Virus record (IMG/VR): IMGVR_UViG_3300025276_000155
Coordinates: 1-29,062 of that record
Reading direction: 5' to 3' (one strand)
Length of the DNA: 29,062 nt
DNA from: a virus
The notes beneath the pieces were generated by a model. That model did not search any database. It was not told the DNA's origin and was given only the letters and a program-made list of their open reading frames with translations. Shown piece by piece: positions 1-5,896 of this stretch. Numbering within the stretch: position 1 is the first letter of the stretch; the number at the start of each line of letters is the position of its first letter. The translations under genes and the position numbers were made by a program.

Positions 1-2
1 CA

Positions 3-116
3 GTATCCATGTCGTTCAGTGTAGCCAGTGGTTACATTGATACGACTTCATTTGAATGTCGTAACTGTGCAGGCACAGGCGGTGTTCGCCAAAGGGAGAA
101 CCACAATGAACACTGA
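3..116 (+). CDS. Partial ORF with one CxxCxGxG zinc-finger-like knuckle (5' end outside window)
   Basis: This frame is open from the left edge to a TGA at 114-116, so the gene probably begins outside the window, although an ATG at 9 is also available. The visible C-terminus carries CRNCAGTGG, a single CxxCxGxG knuckle of the kind found in zinc-binding repeats, followed by a short polar tail. It overlaps the start of the next gene by 11 bases, the same tight packing seen throughout this arm. One knuckle alone does not identify a family. It could be the tail of a zinc-binding replication or regulatory protein, or a spurious frame. Confidence is low to moderate. Confidence 0.4.
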   Translation, partial: VSMSFSVASGYIDTTSFECRNCAGTGGVRQRENHNEH

Positions 117-312
117 CATCTTACTTTTAATCAACAAGCATTTATCAATCATGGTTTCAGCTGAAGTGCAGAAACAATTGGTTGATTACAAATCAAAAAT
201 AGAACTACAAGACCAAGACACTACTTTAACTAGCGCACAAGAAAGCGAAGTTGATACTATGATCCGTGATATCATTAATAATGAGTTATCAATATCACCA
301 GACAACCTATAG
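106..312 (+). CDS. Small acidic hypothetical protein, 68 aa
   Basis: The ATG at 106 is chosen because AGGGAGAA at 92-99 lies at ribosome-binding distance; a longer reading from 28 would run through the upstream ORF and has no such site. The product begins MNTDILLLINKHLSIM and appears mostly helical, with an amphipathic N-terminus and an acidic C-terminal half. No Cys, membrane segment or recognised motif was seen. It lies just before the promoter/operator-like region of the helix-turn-helix genes. I do not recognise the family. Confidence 0.6.
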   Translation: MNTDILLLINKHLSIMVSAEVQKQLVDYKSKIELQDQDTTLTSAQESEVDTMIRDIINNELSISPDNL

Positions 313-313
313 G

Positions 314-349
314 TTGACATAGTAGCTGCGTTAATGCAGTTACATAGTA
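314..349 (+). promoter_or_regulatory. Promoter/operator-like region with direct repeats around a dyad
   Basis: A perfect -35-like TTGACA lies at 314-319. The octamer ACATAGTA occurs at 317-324 and again at 342-349, a 25-bp period, and flanks a CTGC-N6-GCAG dyad at 326-339. TTACAT (340-345) and TAGTAT (345-350) are -10-like but too far from the TTGACA for a standard sigma-70 promoter. The region sits at the start of a helix-turn-helix gene with no evident ribosome-binding site, so autoregulation or weakly led translation is plausible. This is an inference from layout only. Confidence 0.4.
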
Positions 350-600
350 TGAAAACATATCTTCAAGAACTCAAAGAAAGAGCAGAGGCGCAACAAGTGT
401 CTCTGCTTGAATCATTCAAAGCAGCAGACATTCCTACTTCAACATACTATAGAGCAATCAACGGAACAAATGAACTAAGGTATGACACAGCTATAAAAGT
501 GATCCGATCCATTGAAAACTTTCACGCACTTCAATCATCCAGTGACGATACCTCAACATTACGACGATCTAATGGAGGGATTGATTCATGCGAGGAATGA
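349..600 (+). CDS. Small helix-turn-helix DNA-binding protein (XRE-like)
   Basis: The 83-residue product has an N-terminal helical stretch (MKTYLQELKERAEAQQ) followed by a helix-turn-helix pattern. The recognition-helix region is IPTSTYYRAINGTNELRYD at about residues 29-47, resembling small Cro/repressor-type regulators. The start at 349 is preferred to an ATG at 334 because it gives the typical N-terminus, but neither has a clear ribosome-binding site. The 3' end overlaps the next regulator. An operator-like region sits directly at the start codon, suggesting autoregulation. It could be a repressor/Cro-like early switch; its targets are unknown. Confidence 0.65.
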   Translation: MKTYLQELKERAEAQQVSLLESFKAADIPTSTYYRAINGTNELRYDTAIKVIRSIENFHALQSSSDDTSTLRRSNGGIDSCEE

Positions 601-766
601 GCAAGGATACAGTCAAGAAGCACTAGCACATAACATAGGTTGTACTGTATCACTCATCCACAAATGGGAAACACACAAACGAATCCCTTCTGGATTTATG
701 CTGATGTGTTGGTTGGATGCACTTGGGTACGAAATCGAAATTAAAAAGCGGAGTAGCAACGTGTGA
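542..766 (+). CDS. XRE-family helix-turn-helix regulator
   Basis: The core LIHARNEQGYSQEALAHNIG, then VSLIHKWETHKRIP, is a classic Cro/CI-type helix-turn-helix: SQEALA forms helix 2 and the IHKWE region is the recognition helix. The frame is open from a TTG at 512; a GTG at 542 and an ATG at 572 are alternatives. I chose 542 because it keeps the whole first helix with a smaller overlap, but no start has a good ribosome-binding site. The protein ends in a basic tail. Paired with the preceding helix-turn-helix gene it could form a two-regulator switch, but a single Xre regulator pair does not prove lysogeny and no integrase is visible. Confidence 0.7.
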   Translation: MTIPQHYDDLMEGLIHARNEQGYSQEALAHNIGCTVSLIHKWETHKRIPSGFMLMCWLDALGYEIEIKKRSSNV

Positions 767-1037
767 TAACTGTGAGGTTAAAACTGAATGGTTCGTCGCA
801 CTACTTAAAAACGATGGGCAAGGTGGCAACAATAGACACTGGTTCATCTGCCTTAACTGTTACGAGAGAGACATATGGCAAACAAAAATAAGTCTAAAGG
901 GACGTACCATGAAAAGTGGTTCATCACGTGGCTCGAAAAAATCGGCATCAACTGTGAACGCCAGCCCCTCTCAGGAGCATTGGGAGGAAAGTATCGCGGA
1001 GACATCAAGCTCAACCTCTTGGGACACGAACTGGTAG
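717..1037 (+). CDS. Possible zinc-ribbon protein overlapping the downstream nuclease gene
   Basis: The first half encodes CDNC at about residues 16-19 and CLNC at about residues 45-48, separated by a segment containing FVALLKNDGQGGNNRHWF. Two CxxC knuckles in this arrangement make a zinc ribbon likely. The second half, from about residue 65, is Ser-rich and lies over the start of the nuclease gene, sharing 163 bases with it in another frame; it looks like read-over rather than folded protein. The start (ATG 717 or TTG 723) has no clear ribosome-binding site and overlaps the upstream regulator by 50 bases. It could be real with a long tail, or a short gene whose stop was lost. Confidence 0.5.
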   Translation: MHLGTKSKLKSGVATCDNCEVKTEWFVALLKNDGQGGNNRHWFICLNCYERDIWQTKISLKGRTMKSGSSRGSKKSASTVNASPSQEHWEESIAETSSSTSWDTNW

Positions 1038-1219
1038 GTGAAGTAAAATACCGTGACCTGAGCAATTTTCCTAGCCCTTTCAGTGTGTTAGATAAAAGGG
1101 ACATTGCTTTCTACAAACGTAAGAAGGGCGACCCGCAAGTAGTAGTCATACTTAGCGGTGAAACATTCATTCAACTCATGGAGAACAAACATGAACTACA
1201 CAAGACAGGACCAGATTGA
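875..1219 (+). CDS. Holliday-junction-resolvase-like PD-(D/E)xK nuclease
   Basis: The 114-residue product has the signature of the archaeal/phage Hjc-like nuclease fold: an N-terminal helix with E13 (in YHEKW), then GD with D43 (KYRGDIKL), and the E56-V-K58 pair in GEVKYRD. These are the metal-binding and catalytic residues of PD-(D/E)xK enzymes. Length matches small phage resolvases. A purine-rich GAGAG precedes the ATG. In this neighbourhood (initiator, exonuclease, annealing protein, SSB) it would resolve branched recombination or replication intermediates. Other small endonucleases of the same fold cannot be excluded, but the catalytic set is intact. Confidence 0.8.
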   Translation: MANKNKSKGTYHEKWFITWLEKIGINCERQPLSGALGGKYRGDIKLNLLGHELVGEVKYRDLSNFPSPFSVLDKRDIAFYKRKKGDPQVVVILSGETFIQLMENKHELHKTGPD

Positions 1220-1571
1220 AGAGCAAGCAGAAGCCTTCATAGCTAAACACCCACAGGTATGGGTTTTATTTGTTGGCTTTACCTTTGAGGCAATCAATGC
1301 TGGCTTTAAAACATATAGTGCTTATGCAATCTCAGAACGCATGCGCTGGGAGATGTCAATTAATCAGGCAACACCCGAAGAGTTCAAGCTAAACAATAAT
1401 TACAGACCATACTTTGCCCGATGGTTTATGGCACAGTACCCAGAACATGAAGGATTCTTTCGTGTGCGTAAACTTATAAGCACAGACAAGGAACCTTACA
1501 CCATGCCAGAACTTACACCCTTAGACTTCCCTTACCTCACTCGACAAGCAGCATTTGATAGCCAGTTTTAA
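1191..1571 (+). CDS. Conserved phage protein of unknown function, 126 aa
   Basis: The ATG at 1191 is preferred because GGAGAAC lies just upstream; the gene overlaps the nuclease by 29 bases. The sequence contains aromatic-rich stretches (VWVLFVGFTFEAINAGFKTYSAYA; then ISERMRWEMSI; LNNNYRPYFARWFMAQYP; GFFRVRKL). The NNYRPYFARW segment gives me the impression of a conserved phage family, but I cannot name it. There are no Cys clusters or membrane segments. Its position between the resolvase and the replication initiator suggests a role in DNA metabolism. The stop codon overlaps the next ATG by one base, so translation is probably coupled. Confidence 0.75.
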   Translation: MNYTRQDQIEEQAEAFIAKHPQVWVLFVGFTFEAINAGFKTYSAYAISERMRWEMSINQATPEEFKLNNNYRPYFARWFMAQYPEHEGFFRVRKLISTDKEPYTMPELTPLDFPYLTRQAAFDSQF

Positions 1572-2200
1572 TGGCCTTTAAACATATGGCTCTTGCCATG
1601 AATAGTTTGGTTGGCGATCCGCTTGCCAAGCTATTACTTATTGCTCTCGCTGACAGGGCAGACAAAGAATCCAATCAATGCTGGCCTAGCTACGCTCGTC
1701 TTTGCCAAGACACAGAAATGAGCATGGCTACCATCACTCGCAAGCTGTCGTACTTGGAGGAACACAGCTTCATCTATAGAACCAAGCGCAAGAATACATC
1801 TACACTCTATACGCTCAGAGTGAGCAACACCGATGCTCACGTAGAGCGTAGTGATGATCACACAGAGCATAGCAGTACGCTCCCTGTGAGTGTAGAACCT
1901 ACCAATGTTAATCTACCAATAGAACCTATCAAAGAACTAACGGTTTTGTATGACTGTAGCTTCGATGATTTTTGGTCTGTGTATCCACGCAAGATTGCTA
2001 AGAACACAGCACGCAAAGCTTATGCCACTGCTATGAAGGTGGCTACCGCAGATGAAGTACTCTCAGCGGTAAAAATTTTTAGTGCCAATTCTCGCAGCAC
2101 TGAAAAACAATACATTCCACACCCGTCTACATGGCTCAATGGTGAGAGATGGCTCGACGATGTGGCTGACGAAACTTGGGGTGGACTTAATGAACTATGA
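1571..2200 (+). CDS. Phage replication initiator with N-terminal winged helix
   Basis: Residues about 8-75 form a winged-helix domain typical of phage replication proteins (MNSLVGDPLAKLLLIALAD, then CWPSYARLCQDTEMSMATI). A low-complexity linker rich in Ser, Glu and Thr follows. The C-terminus carries FDDFWSVYPRKIAKNTARKA and later IPHPSTWLNGERW, a pattern shared by lambda-O-like and DnaD/DnaT-like proteins that bind the origin and recruit the host helicase. The start overlaps the previous stop by one base. No phage helicase, primase or polymerase is visible, so this protein probably loads host machinery. The origin may lie within or near this gene, but I saw no clear iteron array. Confidence 0.8.
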   Translation: MAFKHMALAMNSLVGDPLAKLLLIALADRADKESNQCWPSYARLCQDTEMSMATITRKLSYLEEHSFIYRTKRKNTSTLYTLRVSNTDAHVERSDDHTEHSSTLPVSVEPTNVNLPIEPIKELTVLYDCSFDDFWSVYPRKIAKNTARKAYATAMKVATADEVLSAVKIFSANSRSTEKQYIPHPSTWLNGERWLDDVADETWGGLNEL

Positions 2201-2681
2201 CACAAGAATACTACACATCAAACAGTGGTTCAAAGCTTCTGTGCTTACTAGGTTTACGCCGCCCAATGGCGTTGACCCAATGATTGTTGCGATTGATACC
2301 ATCGAAGCAATCAATGCTAACATTCCTGCCGATGCAGATGTTAACCTTATGAACCATTACTTAGAGTCTATCATCAAAGAAACTACACGCCAAGCCAAGT
2401 CGCGCACCCTCCCTGTCATTGAGAAGTTTACTCAAGCAGCCAAGGGTGTGTCTGTGCGTGGCTCAGGAGTGGTTCTCATTGACGGCCCTGCTACTAGGGT
2501 AGACCGCGAGTACATTATTACTGAAGGCCGTGTAAAGCGAGGTGACGCTATCTGCGATAGCTACCTGTACGGACACAAGAAAGAAACATTGCTGATGACC
2601 ACCTCAGTAACACAAGAAGACTTAAACAATTACCTTGCACCCGCTGCACATATGCAGTACAACCAACAAGAAGGAGAATAG
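2190..2681 (+). CDS. Hypothetical protein in the replication module, 163 aa
   Basis: The ATG at 2190 overlaps the end of the initiator by 11 bases and is preferred to a start at 2082, which would sit far inside that gene. The N-terminal half is mostly helical (MNYDTRILHIKQWFKASVLT). The C-terminal half includes SGVVLIDGPATRVDREYIIT and GRVKRGDAICDSYLYGHKKE. I see no Walker, zinc or membrane motif and do not recognise a family. Its place directly after the initiator suggests a replication accessory role, for example a helicase-loading partner, but that is inference from context only. Confidence 0.7.
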   Translation: MNYDTRILHIKQWFKASVLTRFTPPNGVDPMIVAIDTIEAINANIPADADVNLMNHYLESIIKETTRQAKSRTLPVIEKFTQAAKGVSVRGSGVVLIDGPATRVDREYIITEGRVKRGDAICDSYLYGHKKETLLMTTSVTQEDLNNYLAPAAHMQYNQQEGE

Positions 2682-2682
2682 T

Positions 2683-3486
2683 ATGGAACGCAAAGGATTT
2701 ATAGGAGGCTCGGATTGCGTCAAGATTATGCAAGGCAAGTGGCTAGAGTTATGGGAAATAAAAACAGGCAAGCGTGAGTCAGAAGATTTGTATGATAATA
2801 TAGCAGTGCAACTAGGCATGCTAACAGAAGACTTTAACTTAGAATGGTTTGAAAGACAGCACGATGTAGTGCTTAGCAATCATCAGAAAGAATTTCAGGA
2901 ACCGTTATATACAGATGGAATAACAGTACCAATCAAAGGCACAATAGACGCATCGTTTGGCAGTAATTTAGTAGAAGCAAAGCACACTAATCAATTCAAC
3001 AATATGGATTCACTTATAGAATACTACATGCCGCAGATTCAATGTTACCTCTGGCTATCACGCAGTAAATTAACAGGTTTTGGTTTCGAGGGTTGCTATC
3101 TTTCAGCAATCTTTGGCAACAGCAAGTGGGAGTCAGCGTTTGTCTCGGCAAATATCGAGTATCAAAATTCTATGTGGAAATTGGTGTCAGAGTTCTGGCA
3201 ACATGTTACTAGCAGATCAGAGCCGGATTATCTTTTACCCGACATCTCCGTTTCGCAAGATAAAATCTCAGTGGATGGAATGGTTAAGCGTGATGCCAGC
3301 AAAGAAAACGGTTTTGTCTGCGCAGCATTTGACTACATTAAATACAAAGACGAAGCCAAGCTATTTGAATCTAGTAAGAAAGACTTAAAGCAACTTGTTA
3401 ATGAGAATGAGCGAGAAGTTTACAGTGAGTTACTGTCTATAAAGCGCAGCAAGAATGGATCACTTAGAATAATAGAGGCCAAGTAA
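2683..3486 (+). CDS. YqaJ-type viral recombination exonuclease
   Basis: The 267-residue protein starts at ATG 2683 behind AAGGAGAA. It shows the YqaJ/lambda-exonuclease pattern: GGSD at residues 8-11, E50 in a helical segment, D89 in GTIDA, the E98-A-K100 catalytic pair in VEAKHTN, and a following QIQCY (Q-x3-Y) in MPQIQCYLWL. This family degrades one strand of a DNA duplex 5' to 3', leaving a 3' tail for an annealing protein. The next full-size gene encodes such a protein, giving a two-component recombinase like lambda Red. The C-terminal third is Lys/Glu-rich and helical. Catalytic residues appear intact. Confidence 0.85.
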   Translation: MERKGFIGGSDCVKIMQGKWLELWEIKTGKRESEDLYDNIAVQLGMLTEDFNLEWFERQHDVVLSNHQKEFQEPLYTDGITVPIKGTIDASFGSNLVEAKHTNQFNNMDSLIEYYMPQIQCYLWLSRSKLTGFGFEGCYLSAIFGNSKWESAFVSANIEYQNSMWKLVSEFWQHVTSRSEPDYLLPDISVSQDKISVDGMVKRDASKENGFVCAAFDYIKYKDEAKLFESSKKDLKQLVNENEREVYSELLSIKRSKNGSLRIIEAK

Positions 3487-3489
3487 ATC

Positions 3490-3551
3490 GTGGAGGCGGC
3501 AATGTCGAACTGTATCAAGCGCAGATATGGGTTTAAGAAAACCGCCCCCAC
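3490..3551 (+). repeat. Long-range inverted repeat between exonuclease and annealing genes
   Basis: GTGGAGGCGG at 3490-3499 and CCGCCCCCAC at 3542-3551 are complementary at 9 of 10 positions, with a 42-nt loop. No T-run follows, so it does not look like an intrinsic terminator. The left arm contains the GGAGG ribosome-binding site of a 19-codon ORF. Folding of the RNA could therefore hide that site. This may be a regulatory leader for the annealing gene. Confidence 0.4.
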
Positions 3552-3561
3552 TTCACACTAA
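3502..3561 (+). CDS. Tiny ORF (19 aa) with a good ribosome-binding site
   Basis: An ATG at 3502 follows GGAGG (3492-3496) at ideal spacing and encodes MSNCIKRRYGFKKTAPTSH before a TAA at 3559. The peptide is strongly basic. It lies wholly in the 90-base gap between the exonuclease and the annealing gene, and its ribosome-binding site lies in one arm of the inverted repeat. It could be a leader peptide controlling the downstream gene, a real micro-protein, or chance. Only the start signal and the layout support it. Confidence 0.3.
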   Translation: MSNCIKRRYGFKKTAPTSH

Positions 3562-3576
3562 CAACGGAGAAGTACC

Positions 3577-4029
3577 ATGACAACTAACAATTTAGAACTA
3601 TGGGATGCAGTCGAGAAGTCAGACCCTCGTTACTTAAAGAAGGTTAGCTTTGGCTCACGTTCCTTCACTGCCATTGATCCTATGTATCAGATCAGGTGTG
3701 CCACAAAACAGTTCGGCCCAGTAGGTCAGGGCTGGGGATGGATCAATCGCACTAGCTTTGTTGATCTATCCAATGGTGACAAAGTTGTAGTTGCAGATGT
3801 GCAAGTATGGCATGGTGAATTAATAAATGCGTTCGGCCCCTTCACAGGATGCCGCAAACTTTTCGACGCTGCTAAAGGCAGACTCGCAGAGGACGCACCC
3901 AAGATGGCTGTCACTGACGGCCTAACGAAAGCCCTATCACACTTAGGGTTTAACTCAGACGTTTTTCTCGGAAAGATGGATGGGAACAAGTACGCTGCAG
4001 ATAGCGGCGCAAAAGAAGAAGGGTGGTAA
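3577..4029 (+). CDS. Single-strand annealing protein (Rad52-like Sak/Sak3 type)
   Basis: The 150-residue product matches the pattern I know for small phage annealing proteins. It starts with an LWDAVEKSDPRYLKKV segment, then RSFTAIDPMYQIRCATKQFG, GWGW, and a C-terminal MAVTDGLTKALSHLGFNSDVF. Proteins of this type coat single strands made by a partner exonuclease and pair complementary sequences without RecA. The partner gene lies immediately upstream. GGAGAAG precedes the ATG at good spacing. The alternative assignment is another RecT/Erf-like family, but short length and the GWGW and LTKALSHLGFN blocks favour the Sak-like group. Confidence 0.75.
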   Translation: MTTNNLELWDAVEKSDPRYLKKVSFGSRSFTAIDPMYQIRCATKQFGPVGQGWGWINRTSFVDLSNGDKVVVADVQVWHGELINAFGPFTGCRKLFDAAKGRLAEDAPKMAVTDGLTKALSHLGFNSDVFLGKMDGNKYAADSGAKEEGW

Positions 4030-4030
4030 C

Positions 4031-4204
4031 ATGGCGAAAGGATCCATTAAATTTAGCTTACCAGAAGTTCAATGGATGCTTACTTACATACTAGAAAATA
4101 TGAAAGTAAGATCAGATAAGGAGGTAGGCCACGAAGAAAGCGTGGCAATTAGATCAGTTGGCAATAAGTTACGTCAACTTGAAAAGCAACTATACAATAC
4201 ATAA
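4031..4204 (+). CDS. Small hypothetical protein, 57 aa
   Basis: The ATG at 4031 comes one base after the stop of the annealing gene. The product begins MAKGSIKFSLPEVQWMLTYI and ends in a Lys/Gln-rich helix. It looks like a single helical bundle fragment without Cys or membrane segments. Its place between the annealing and SSB-like genes suggests it is co-expressed with them. I do not recognise a family. Confidence 0.65.
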   Translation: MAKGSIKFSLPEVQWMLTYILENMKVRSDKEVGHEESVAIRSVGNKLRQLEKQLYNT

Positions 4205-4221
4205 ACTAAGGAGCCAGAAGC

Positions 4222-4623
4222 GTGGCAAATTTTGACAACAATAATAGAGGGGCAGCGTTCAAGCCCTTCGACCAGCAGCAGATGATCTTGCAAGGTAAGA
4301 TCAATACCAACGGGCAAGATGCCAACGTAGTATTAGTTAAGACCTCAACTAAAGCAGGCAAAACTTTAATAGAAGTTTACGAAAAGCGTGGCGTTCTCTT
4401 TGAGAATGACAAGCAGGGCAACGAGGGTCGGCCTGATTACACAGGGCCGTGGATGGAGGACACACCAACGCCAATGCGTTTAGCAGCGTGGCGCAAAAGC
4501 AAAGAAGGCAAGCCGTACATGAGCTTTGAAGTATCAGAAAAGCAAGGAGCTGCGCCTATAGATTTTGATAAAACAAAGTCAGTGCCAGATTTATCCTTGC
4601 AAGATGATGACATTCCGTTCTAG
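4222..4623 (+). CDS. SSB-like single-stranded DNA-binding protein
   Basis: Translation starts at a GTG (4222) behind AAGGAG at 4208-4213. The 133-residue product ends SLQDDDIPF, the acidic tail with terminal Pro-Phe that single-strand binding proteins use to dock partner enzymes. The middle (NVVLVKTSTKAGKTLIEVYE and later KEGKPYMSFEVSEKQ) fits a beta-rich OB-type body, though I cannot confirm the fold. It is the last gene of the recombination block before a strong terminator. The tail and gene context give fair confidence in a ssDNA-binding role. Confidence 0.65.
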   Translation: MANFDNNNRGAAFKPFDQQQMILQGKINTNGQDANVVLVKTSTKAGKTLIEVYEKRGVLFENDKQGNEGRPDYTGPWMEDTPTPMRLAAWRKSKEGKPYMSFEVSEKQGAAPIDFDKTKSVPDLSLQDDDIPF

Positions 4624-4657
4624 GATAAGTTGTTCTCCGTTGTAGACTGCAACACTT

Positions 4658-4697
4658 GGGGCCGCGCTAGGCATTAACTACGTGGCCCCATCTTTTT
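4658..4697 (+). terminator. Rho-independent terminator after the recombination block
   Basis: GGGGCCGCG (4658-4666) pairs with CGTGGCCCC (4681-4689) through nine base pairs, one of them G-T, around a 14-nt loop. TTTTT follows at 4693-4697. It lies 35 bases after the SSB-like stop and directly before the ribosome-binding site of the next small gene, so it probably attenuates transcription into the two downstream regulator-like genes. Confidence 0.8.
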
Positions 4698-4708
4698 AGG
4701 AGATTCAC

Positions 4709-4918
4709 ATGGAACAATGGGCAGAGATACGAGCCCGTCACCGCCGAGAAAAAATAGAAATACTGCAATCATTAGCTCAATCAAACTTTAGCTACAGAGT
4801 TGCAGCAGATGTACTTGGCATGAACAAAGAAACCCTAGTCACAACAGCTAGACACTATGGTGTTATCTTTGACACACATAAATCAGATGAGCGGAGGGTA
4901 AGGTACGCTGATGAATAA
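4709..4918 (+). CDS. Small helix-turn-helix protein, 69 aa
   Basis: TAGGAG precedes the ATG at 4709. The product has a helical basic N-terminus (WAEIRARHRREKIEILQSLA) and a helix-turn-helix-like pattern, YRVAADVLGMNKETLVTTAR, at about residues 29-48, resembling Fis/resolvase-type or sigma-like DNA-binding helices. The C-terminus is charged. It overlaps the next gene by 8 bases. Because it follows a terminator near the end of the early arm, it may be expressed later or at lower level. A DNA-binding role is likely, but the target is unknown. Confidence 0.6.
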   Translation: MEQWAEIRARHRREKIEILQSLAQSNFSYRVAADVLGMNKETLVTTARHYGVIFDTHKSDERRVRYADE

Positions 4919-5279
4919 GATGTTAGAGTTCGAAAGACTGCAATATAAATTAGGCAATCGTAGCGACAGACCACCATGCGACAGAAGAACAGAGCATGTA
5001 AAAGATAAGCTAACCATTCAGCAGAAAATAATACTGCAAACAATCGCTCAACTAGGAGAAGCAACAGCCTTTGAAGTAGTAGAATCAAAAGGACTCAATG
5101 CTTATTCAGTATCAGCTCAGCTTACACACCTATCTAATGCAAACTTAGTTAGAAAAATAAGGAGAGTTCCAGCACCTAAAGCTAAAAATAAAAGAACTAA
5201 ATCAGGTTCAGCAGATTGCTGGGTGTACGGAGTAATGGATCATACACTAAGCGCAGTAGGCGGTCGCGTCTCTTCCTAA
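4911..5279 (+). CDS. Winged-helix-like DNA-binding protein, 122 aa
   Basis: The central part (LTIQQKIILQTIAQLGEATA, then YSVSAQLTHLSNANLVRKIR) follows the helix / helix / recognition helix / wing order of winged-helix regulators, at about residues 34-80. The stretch after it is rich in Lys and Arg, as in a nucleic-acid-contacting wing or tail, and it ends with WVYGVMDHTLSAVGG. The start codon overlaps the previous gene, so the two are probably translated together. As the last gene before the convergent terminator, it could be the regulator of late expression, but this is only contextual. Confidence 0.6.
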   Translation: MNKMLEFERLQYKLGNRSDRPPCDRRTEHVKDKLTIQQKIILQTIAQLGEATAFEVVESKGLNAYSVSAQLTHLSNANLVRKIRRVPAPKAKNKRTKSGSADCWVYGVMDHTLSAVGGRVSS

Positions 5280-5298
5280 AATAGTATCGGAGACTAAC

Positions 5299-5319
5299 AC
5301 CTACAGGTTAAGCATAGGT
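5299..5319 (+). terminator. Weak stem-loop followed by a T-run
   Basis: ACCTA (5299-5303) and TAGGT (5315-5319) can form a five-base-pair stem with an 11-nt loop, directly followed by TTTT. The stem is short and AT-rich, so it is at best a weak terminator ahead of the much stronger structure downstream. Confidence 0.25.
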
Positions 5320-5347
5320 TTTTGTACTTTCTACTATGTGATTAACT

Positions 5348-5386
5348 ATAAGACTCACTTGATAAAATACATCAGGTGAGTCTTAT
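5348..5386. terminator. Bidirectional terminator between the converging arms
   Basis: A 16-bp stem (one T-G pair) with a seven-base loop runs from 5348 to 5386; its core is AAGACTCAC paired with GTGAGTCTT. On the + strand it is followed by a T-rich tract ending in TTTTATT, as expected for an intrinsic terminator. On the - strand the following bases are moderately T-rich. It lies between the last + gene and the last - gene. The 164-base gap around it holds no credible gene. Confidence 0.8.
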
Positions 5387-5443
5387 TATTTTATTAGATA
5401 TAGATATTCCGCGAGTCGTTTTTTCCAGAAAAAATAATTCTAA

Positions 5444-5896
5444 TTATTCTACAATCTCAAAATGCGGTGCGTCGATGAATGGCCTACGTCCCTGTGATCT
5501 ACGCAAATCTATGTACTGATTCATAGCTCCGTCAGCAGTTAAGTCACAGCTACCAATGTCATTGATGTGCCAAGCTGCGCCCCATCTAAGGTTAATCTTT
5601 TCGTATGATGCACCTTCTGCCATAGCGTCAGCTATTTCATCATAGAGATTTAACTCCCATCGGCCACCATTGTTGTAGGCCATTAGATCAACAGCCAATC
5701 CATCAAGATGTTTGCTCTTCATAGTTTGCGAAGCACCAGATGCAACGAGCTTGCGTTGCTCTGCTTTAGTACGGATGCCGCAGATCACAGAGAAGTCTTG
5801 CTTAGTTATAGAAATAGCATGATAAACAATACGTTGAAGTCTATCATCTACAGTAAATAGTTTCTTTAAGCTGCGCTTACCTAATACATATCCCAT
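5444..5896 (-). CDS. Endolysin: M15-family L-alanyl-D-glutamate-type peptidase
   Basis: The 150-residue protein carries the M15 zinc-peptidase signature SKHLDGLAVDL with H63 and D70, and the C-terminal APHFE with H145; D142 is placed like the catalytic Asp of T5-type endolysins. These enzymes cut the peptide stem of peptidoglycan in the periplasm. No signal peptide is visible, so release through a holin is expected, and a holin-like gene lies directly upstream in the operon with a TAATG overlap. It is the last late gene before the convergent terminator. Family assignment is firm; exact bond cleaved is inferred. Confidence 0.88.
   Translation of the reverse strand: MGYVLGKRSLKKLFTVDDRLQRIVYHAISITKQDFSVICGIRTKAEQRKLVASGASQTMKSKHLDGLAVDLMAYNNGGRWELNLYDEIADAMAEGASYEKINLRWGAAWHINDIGSCDLTADGAMNQYIDLRRSQGRRPFIDAPHFEIVE

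Noticed and set aside
588-626. 12-codon ORF with GGAGGG upstream, inside the second helix-turn-helix gene
   Set aside because: Too short and fully inside a frame with a clear helix-turn-helix; the ribosome-binding-like sequence is probably incidental.
1571-2200. Iteron-like origin within the initiator gene
   Set aside because: I looked for repeated short words as in lambda-type origins and saw no convincing array.
5280-5443. Attachment site or integrase remnant at the convergent junction
   Set aside because: Only terminator structures are visible; no recombinase gene or core-like repeat supports an att site.
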